Origin: Alphaproteobacteria bacterium
GTDB taxonomy: Bacteria > Pseudomonadota > Alphaproteobacteria > CAAHEQ01 > UBA3637
Assembly: GCA_900772625.1 (NCBI GenBank)
Contig: CAAHEQ010000024.1
Coordinates: 1 to 19,050, forward strand
Direction of reading: 5' to 3'
DNA length: 19,050 bases
Below, one piece after another: positions 14,888 through 19,050 of this stretch. The stretch's first letter is position 1. Each line of letters begins with the position of its first letter. Under the pieces are notes generated by a model. It worked only from the letters and a program-made list of their open reading frames with translations. It made no database searches and was not told where the DNA came from. Position numbers and translations under genes: made by a program.

Positions 14888-15781
14888 TTATTTGCGCTTG
14901 GCTTTGGCGGGCGTCAAAGCCTCGGCACCCGAAACAACATCTATCAGCTCTTCTGTAATCGCATCTTGACGCTTTTGTTGGTACTCCAGATTCATCTTTT
15001 CCAAACTTTCGTCAATGTTCTTTTCGGCGTTTTGCATATTGATCATTCGAGTATGGTGCTCGGCTGCGAGCGAATACGTTAATGCCGCTGACAATTCAAT
15101 CATCAAGTATTCTTTAATCAACGCGTCTAACAGTTGACGCGCAGGCAACGTCACCAATGGCACATTGTTTGTTTTCCATTTTTTCTTGCGCAAATCGTCA
15201 TAGGCTTTGCGCGACACAGGAAACAAAGTTGTTTTCTTTAATGAAACGCTCGTGCCTTGCTCGCGGTAATGATAGAACATCACAACTCGTGTGACTTTGT
15301 ATTGATGCATTGCTTCATACATACGCAAAATGATTGTGCCCGCCAGCGAATTGACGACTTTTATCGAGTTTGAAATAGCATATTTGCCGATTAAGTTCAT
15401 CTTTGCGTTTTCGGCCAGAACCGCCATTCGCTTACCAACCGACAGGAACAAAACGTCCGACAAGTGTTTTTGCGCAAGGTGAATCTCCTCACGTGCTTTG
15501 GTGACAATTTCGTTATTAAAGCGCCCAACAAGTCCGCTGTCTGTGCCAATTAAAATTGCCAGTGTTTTGCCCTCTTTTGGGTGCTCGGGCAGAGGCGGCA
15601 TTTGCCCACGTTTCATCAGCGCGTGAAAGCCGTCTCGGATATTTTTGCGATAGCCTTTCAGTGACGCCGCCGCTTGGTCGTATTGCAAAATACTGACCGA
15701 AGAAAGCGCTTTCATCGTGCTGACGATATTACGCAAATCTTGGGTTGTTTTGATTCGTTTTTGCAACGTTTCTAAAGTCAT
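14888..15781 (-). CDS. atpG: ATP synthase gamma subunit, alternate (N-ATPase) type
   Basis: This is the central rotor shaft of the F1 part, 297 residues. The N-terminal helix TLETLQKRIKTTQDLRNIVSTMKALSSVSILQYDQA (2-37) and the C-terminal helix NMQNAEKNIDESLEKMNLEYQQKRQDAITEELIDVVSGAEAL (about 250-291) form the coiled-coil shaft. MKALSSVSI..QY replaces the usual MKMVAAAKL, which I associate with the alternate F1F0 gamma family. The start ATG overlaps the atpA stop as ATGA, so the two are translationally coupled. It is the last gene of the operon. In ordinary operons atpD would follow; here an intergenic region and a convergent gene follow, as in the atpDCQRBEFAG order. Confidence 0.93.
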   Translation of the reverse strand: MTLETLQKRIKTTQDLRNIVSTMKALSSVSILQYDQAAASLKGYRKNIRDGFHALMKRGQMPPLPEHPKEGKTLAILIGTDSGLVGRFNNEIVTKAREEIHLAQKHLSDVLFLSVGKRMAVLAENAKMNLIGKYAISNSIKVVNSLAGTIILRMYEAMHQYKVTRVVMFYHYREQGTSVSLKKTTLFPVSRKAYDDLRKKKWKTNNVPLVTLPARQLLDALIKEYLMIELSAALTYSLAAEHHTRMINMQNAEKNIDESLEKMNLEYQQKRQDAITEELIDVVSGAEALTPAKAKRK

Positions 15782-17295
15782 TTATCTGTTCCTACTCCTC
15801 GGGACGAAAGAGCCTCTTTTAGGACGTCCAAAATCTTATCTTTTTCGGCGTCTGTCAGTTTTTTACGAGCCAAAATATTGGCGCTTTCTTTAGCACAGAA
15901 CTTATCAAAAGCTTCACAAATTGTGTGCTGTGCGTGCTTGTTTTCGGCCTCGTCTAATCCGTCTAAAAGCCCCGCCACTGTTGCCATAAATATCGCAATT
16001 TGGTGCACGACTGAAACTGGTTGAAATTGACGTTGTTCCAGTACAAGACGAATAGCTCTGCCTCGGTTAATGCGGCTTTGTGTTTCATCGTCCATTTGCG
16101 TGCCAAAACGCGTAAAAGATTCCAGCTCTTCAAACTGAGAGTAAAACAATTTAAGCGGCCCCACCAACGATTTATAGGCAGGCAATTGTGCGTCCCCGCC
16201 GACACGAGAGACCGAGCGACCTGTATCAATCGCGGGCATAATGCCTTTTTGGAACATAGGGGCTGACAAATAAATCTGGCCATCTGTAATGGAAATAATG
16301 TTCGTTGGCACGTATGCCGAGATATTACCCGCTTCGGTCGAAACGATCGGCAAGGAGGTCAGCGAACCGCCGCCCAGTTCAGGAATTAAATGCGTCGAGC
16401 GTTCCAAAAGCCGTGAGTGAATATAAAAAATATCCCCAGGATAGGCTTCTCGTCCAGGAGGACGGCGCAGCAACAGAGACATCTCGCGATAAGCTCTTGC
16501 ATGGTTTGTCAAATCATCATAAACAATCAAAACGTCTTTGCCTTGCTCCATAAAATACTCGCCAATCGAGGTGGCTGCATAAGGCGCGATGTATTGCATA
16601 CCCGCTTCATCATCGCCCGTTGCAACAACGACAACGCAATTTTGCATTACATCAAACTTTTTCAAATCATCAATCACGCTAGCCACTGACGAGGCTCTTT
16701 GCCCAATCGCACAATAAATGCTGATGACGCCCGTATCTTTTTGATTGATAATTGTATCAAGCGCAATTGCGGTTTTTCCCGTTTGACGATCGCCCAAAAT
16801 CAATTCGCGTTGACCACGACCAACGGGGGTAAAGCTGTCGATTGCTTTAATGCCTGTCTGAAGAGGCGTATCTACTGGCGCTCTGTCCATAATGGGGTAA
16901 GAGTCAACTTCAATCGGGCGGCGTTTCTTTTGAGAAATAGAACCTTTACTGTCCAGCGGCTTACCTACAGGGTTAATCACACGTCCCAGCAAATCATCGC
17001 CGACAGGCACGTCCAAAATGCGTCCTGTGCGTGCCACTTTTTCGCCCGCTTTTAAGGAGTCTGGATTATCCAAGAACACCACGCCAACGCTTGTTTCATT
17101 CAAGCTTTGCACCATACCCGAGATGTTGTTCGGGAAAAGCAAAATCTCGTTAATTTCGGCGTTGGACAAACCCGATACCATAGCCGTACCCGCCGTGATC
17201 GATTCAATAACCGAAACTTCCTCTTGCTTCAAAACGGGGTTTGTCTTTTTCACGCTTTGTTTTATTGCTTTAGTTGCAATATCTGTTTTGCTCAT
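15778..17295 (-). CDS. atpA: ATP synthase alpha subunit
   Basis: This is the non-catalytic nucleotide-binding subunit of F1, 505 residues, normal length. The Walker A motif GDRQTGKT is at 168-175. DVLIVYDDLTNHARAYREMSLLLRRPPGREAYPGD contains the Walker B aspartates, and SVSRVGG carries the Arg that reaches into the catalytic site of beta. The first 25 residues are poorly conserved (TDIATKAIKQSVKKTNPVLK), where standard alpha has an amphipathic helix that contacts delta; this fits the altered delta arrangement of this operon. GGAGT is 6 bases before the ATG. It begins 10 bases after the atpF-type gene and overlaps atpG by 4 bases. Confidence 0.97.
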   Translation of the reverse strand: MSKTDIATKAIKQSVKKTNPVLKQEEVSVIESITAGTAMVSGLSNAEINEILLFPNNISGMVQSLNETSVGVVFLDNPDSLKAGEKVARTGRILDVPVGDDLLGRVINPVGKPLDSKGSISQKKRRPIEVDSYPIMDRAPVDTPLQTGIKAIDSFTPVGRGQRELILGDRQTGKTAIALDTIINQKDTGVISIYCAIGQRASSVASVIDDLKKFDVMQNCVVVVATGDDEAGMQYIAPYAATSIGEYFMEQGKDVLIVYDDLTNHARAYREMSLLLRRPPGREAYPGDIFYIHSRLLERSTHLIPELGGGSLTSLPIVSTEAGNISAYVPTNIISITDGQIYLSAPMFQKGIMPAIDTGRSVSRVGGDAQLPAYKSLVGPLKLFYSQFEELESFTRFGTQMDDETQSRINRGRAIRLVLEQRQFQPVSVVHQIAIFMATVAGLLDGLDEAENKHAQHTICEAFDKFCAKESANILARKKLTDAEKDKILDVLKEALSSRGVGTDK

Positions 17296-17305
17296 TTTTT
17301 ACTCC

Positions 17306-18082
17306 TTAATTTTGGTGCAACAGCTCGGCATAGGCCGCATCCATATTTTGGTTGAACTCGGTTAAATAGGCGTTAAGATTCCATGAAATCATTTGCTCTC
17401 CCGCCAGGATTTGAATGCCCGAAATCAGCTCTGGATTGACTTTAAAGACAAACTTGACCGCAGCACTCTTTAGCCCTAGTGATTGAATGATAAAGGCTTG
17501 CAGGTGCTTTTTTTGCTCTGTGGGCAGCGTGCAATCTGTTTCGATTTGAGCTCGCCCCAGTTGCTGCAGTTGCTCTGCCAGAGTTGCCAGCTTTGATTTA
17601 GGAAGCTTTAAAAACTTGCTTTCAAACTTGCGCAAAATCAGCGTTGTCAAGTCAGTATCCGCCATATCGTGCAAAGCGTCCGCTGCAAAAGTTTTAAAGT
17701 TATCGATGATAGCCGTTTGCAAGTTTTCATCGAAAGCTTGTTTTTCACTGGCCAGTTCTTGCTGCCAATTTTTGTGACTGACTTGCACGGCAGTTTTGGC
17801 TTCCGAGGCAAGCTTGTTCTTTAGTTGTTCGGCGTCTTCATTTGCTTTCAAGTATAGCGCGTCTTTTTGGGCATTAAAATCGGCCAATTGTTTTTGATAA
17901 GCGCGTTTTTCTTTTTCAGCTTCAAGCGTGGCTTGTTTTGCCTGATGAATTTCGTTATCAATCAGTGCTTGACGCTCGTCAATCATCTTTAAAATAGGCT
18001 GGTACAAAAAACGTTTGAGCAACCAAATCAAGATGCCCAAGTTTATCAGCTGAGCCAGCAACGTGACAAAGTCAATGCCCAT
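17306..18082 (-). CDS. atpF: ATP synthase b subunit with delta-like C-terminus (fusion)
   Basis: The protein has 258 residues against about 160 for ordinary b. Residues 5-27 form one membrane helix (FVTLLAQLINLGILIWLLKR), then YQPILKMIDERQALI, the classic start of the b stalk. A long charged coiled coil runs from about 38 to 125. Residues 125-258 resemble the delta subunit (OSCP): FKVNPELISGIQILAGEQMISWNLNAYLTEF (213-243) matches the delta C-terminal pattern 'DPELIGGVVVRIGDKVIDGSVRGRL'. It thus forms the peripheral stalk and its cap in one chain. This form is known from the alternate (N-type) F1F0 operons, which lack a separate atpH; indeed none is present here. GAGAGG precedes the ATG, 14 bases after atpE. 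Confidence 0.92.
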   Translation of the reverse strand: MGIDFVTLLAQLINLGILIWLLKRFLYQPILKMIDERQALIDNEIHQAKQATLEAEKEKRAYQKQLADFNAQKDALYLKANEDAEQLKNKLASEAKTAVQVSHKNWQQELASEKQAFDENLQTAIIDNFKTFAADALHDMADTDLTTLILRKFESKFLKLPKSKLATLAEQLQQLGRAQIETDCTLPTEQKKHLQAFIIQSLGLKSAAVKFVFKVNPELISGIQILAGEQMISWNLNAYLTEFNQNMDAAYAELLHQN

Positions 18083-18096
18083 TAAAACCTCTCTCC

Positions 18097-18375
18097 TTAC
18101 TTTGTTGTCATTTCAAGCAAAGTGTTCCAAAATGGGTTTGCATACAAAACCAACATCACCACAAGCAATGTATACAAAGCCGTTGTTTCAATCATCGCAA
18201 TCAAAACGAATGCGCTGGAACGAATGCGGGATGCTTCATCGGGTTGTTGCGCCATACCTTGCAAAGCTGCCGCAGCTGCATTACCTTCACCGATTGCTGA
18301 ACCAATTGCGCCGATACCCATACCAATGCACGCACCCAAAACCGAAAACGCACCAATTAAAGCTAAACCTTCCAT
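18097..18375 (-). CDS. atpE: ATP synthase c subunit with sodium-type ion site
   Basis: The c-ring proteolipid has 92 residues: two membrane helices (5-40 and 53-80) joined by the loop QQPDEA. The ion site is Glu63-Thr64-Thr65 in helix 2, Tyr68 one turn on, and Glu30 in helix 1. Aligned with the sodium-binding c subunit of Ilyobacter tartaricus (Gln32, Glu65, Ser66, Thr67, Tyr70) the spacing is identical (33 residues between the helix 1 and helix 2 ligands), with Glu for Gln and Thr for Ser. This fits Na+ rather than H+ transport, by inference. AAGGAG lies 8 bases before the ATG, inside the end of atpB; the two genes are separated by one base. Confidence 0.95.
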   Translation of the reverse strand: MEGLALIGAFSVLGACIGMGIGAIGSAIGEGNAAAAALQGMAQQPDEASRIRSSAFVLIAMIETTALYTLLVVMLVLYANPFWNTLLEMTTK

Positions 18376-18376
18376 A

Positions 18377-19050
18377 TTAAATCTCCTTTTCTTTCAAGTT
18401 AGCAGTGTCTGCTTGCTCGGGTAAAACACTGGACGTGTACACCACCGCGAGCAAAGCAAAAATGTATGCCTGAATCGAGCCTGTCATCAATCCTAAGACT
18501 TGCATCGACAGTGGCACAAAAAACGGCAAAAATGAAGTCAGTACCGAGGCAAACATAATCCCCGACAACATATTGCCAAACAAACGCAACGACATCGCAA
18601 ATGTCGATGCAAATTCGGAAAAAATGTTCATCGGCAACATATAAGGGCTGGGGTCGATGAACTTTTTTAAATAACCTTTAATGCCCGCATTTTTAATTGC
18701 AAAATACGGAATAGCTAAAAACACAATAATGCCCATCGCAAACGCAGTCGTCATAGACGCTGTGGGCGGGCGAAACCACGGAATAATTGTCAGCAAGTTG
18801 CTCATTAAAACAAACATAAATAAAGCAAGCCCAAGACCCATATATTTAACAGGATTATCACCGCTTGTTTCTTTGATTTCACCCTCCAGCCACGAAACCA
18901 CCATTTCAAGGAGTGTTTGCAGTCTGGAAACTTTGTTTGCTATGCGCATTTGACGCGTTGCCAGCCATGACAACAAAACTAAAACCGCCATCACAATCAA
19001 AGGCCAAAAACCGCCCATCCCTGCATTGATTGGTAAAAATAATACCCCTG
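18377..19050 (-). CDS. atpB: ATP synthase a subunit, partial at window edge
   Basis: This is the stator channel subunit of F0. SLRLFGNMLSG carries the essential Arg (coordinates 18584-18586). Five or so membrane helices follow the family pattern, ending GSIQAYIFALLAVVYTSS. An ATG at 19018 would give 213 residues, but the frame stays open to the window edge. The upstream codons (VLFLPINAG...) look like the family's N-terminal strand, and no ribosome site is well placed for 19018, so the true start is probably outside. SWLATRQM.. and the short N-terminus fit the alternate F1F0 a subunit. In N-ATPase operons atpQ and atpR come just upstream. Confidence 0.9.
   Translation of the reverse strand, partial: GVLFLPINAGMGGFWPLIVMAVLVLLSWLATRQMRIANKVSRLQTLLEMVVSWLEGEIKETSGDNPVKYMGLGLALFMFVLMSNLLTIIPWFRPPTASMTTAFAMGIIVFLAIPYFAIKNAGIKGYLKKFIDPSPYMLPMNIFSEFASTFAMSLRLFGNMLSGIMFASVLTSFLPFFVPLSMQVLGLMTGSIQAYIFALLAVVYTSSVLPEQADTANLKEKEI

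Noticed and set aside
14888..14888. Loss of atpD and atpC from the ATP synthase operon
   Set aside because: The order B-E-F-A-G with gamma last and the b-delta fusion fit an N-ATPase operon, where atpD and atpC are the first genes and would lie beyond position 19050.

Overview
The window looks like a chromosomal segment of an uncultured, probably host-associated (gut-type) alphaproteobacterium with moderate to low GC and the standard bacterial code (TGA is used as a stop at the atpA end and after position 14722). This assignment is inference. It rests on a CckA-type hybrid kinase, on a pilin-like N-terminus (GRSMIEMLGV) of a kind I associate with gut Alphaproteobacteria, and on the overall gene style. 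No mobile element, CRISPR array or phage block is visible.

Layout. Positions 242-3651 (+) hold a hybrid histidine kinase like CckA but without membrane segments, then tyrosyl-tRNA synthetase of the HIGH/KMSKS (TyrZ) type, closed by a bidirectional terminator. Positions 3743-7271 (-) hold a 499-residue protein of unknown function, a divergent glycerol-3-phosphate dehydrogenase, and an A/T-rich gene with a HAD-like DxDG start. The last two overlap by 8 bases. This pair lies directly behind the 3' end of a tRNA-Ser(GCT) gene at 7367-7455 (-). Positions 7589-10635 (+) carry two surface genes: a small outer-membrane beta-barrel protein, and a 765-residue protein that joins a type IV prepilin N-terminus to an EGF-like module and 19 Cys-Cys pairs.

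The gap 10636-11015 has no protein gene. It holds a strong terminator and then a complete-looking small RNA unit at 10815-10955: promoter, two hairpins and an intrinsic terminator, with pyrimidine-rich loops. Next come a nitroreductase (+), a small unknown gene and a secreted lysozyme-like protein (both -), dnaJ (-), and a 200-residue YD-repeat-like protein (+) driven by a near-consensus promoter.

Positions 14888-19050 (-) carry ATP synthase genes in the order atpB-E-F-A-G. The b subunit is fused to a delta-like C-terminus, and beta and epsilon do not follow gamma. This is the order of the 'alternate' or N-ATPase operons (atpDCQRBEFAG), and the c subunit has the residues of a sodium-binding site. 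The operon starts beyond the right edge, where atpD, atpC, atpQ and atpR would be expected.

The items most worth a second look are the small RNA candidate, the pilin/EGF/di-cysteine protein, the N-ATPase with its predicted ion specificity, and the acquired-looking gene pair behind tRNA-Ser.
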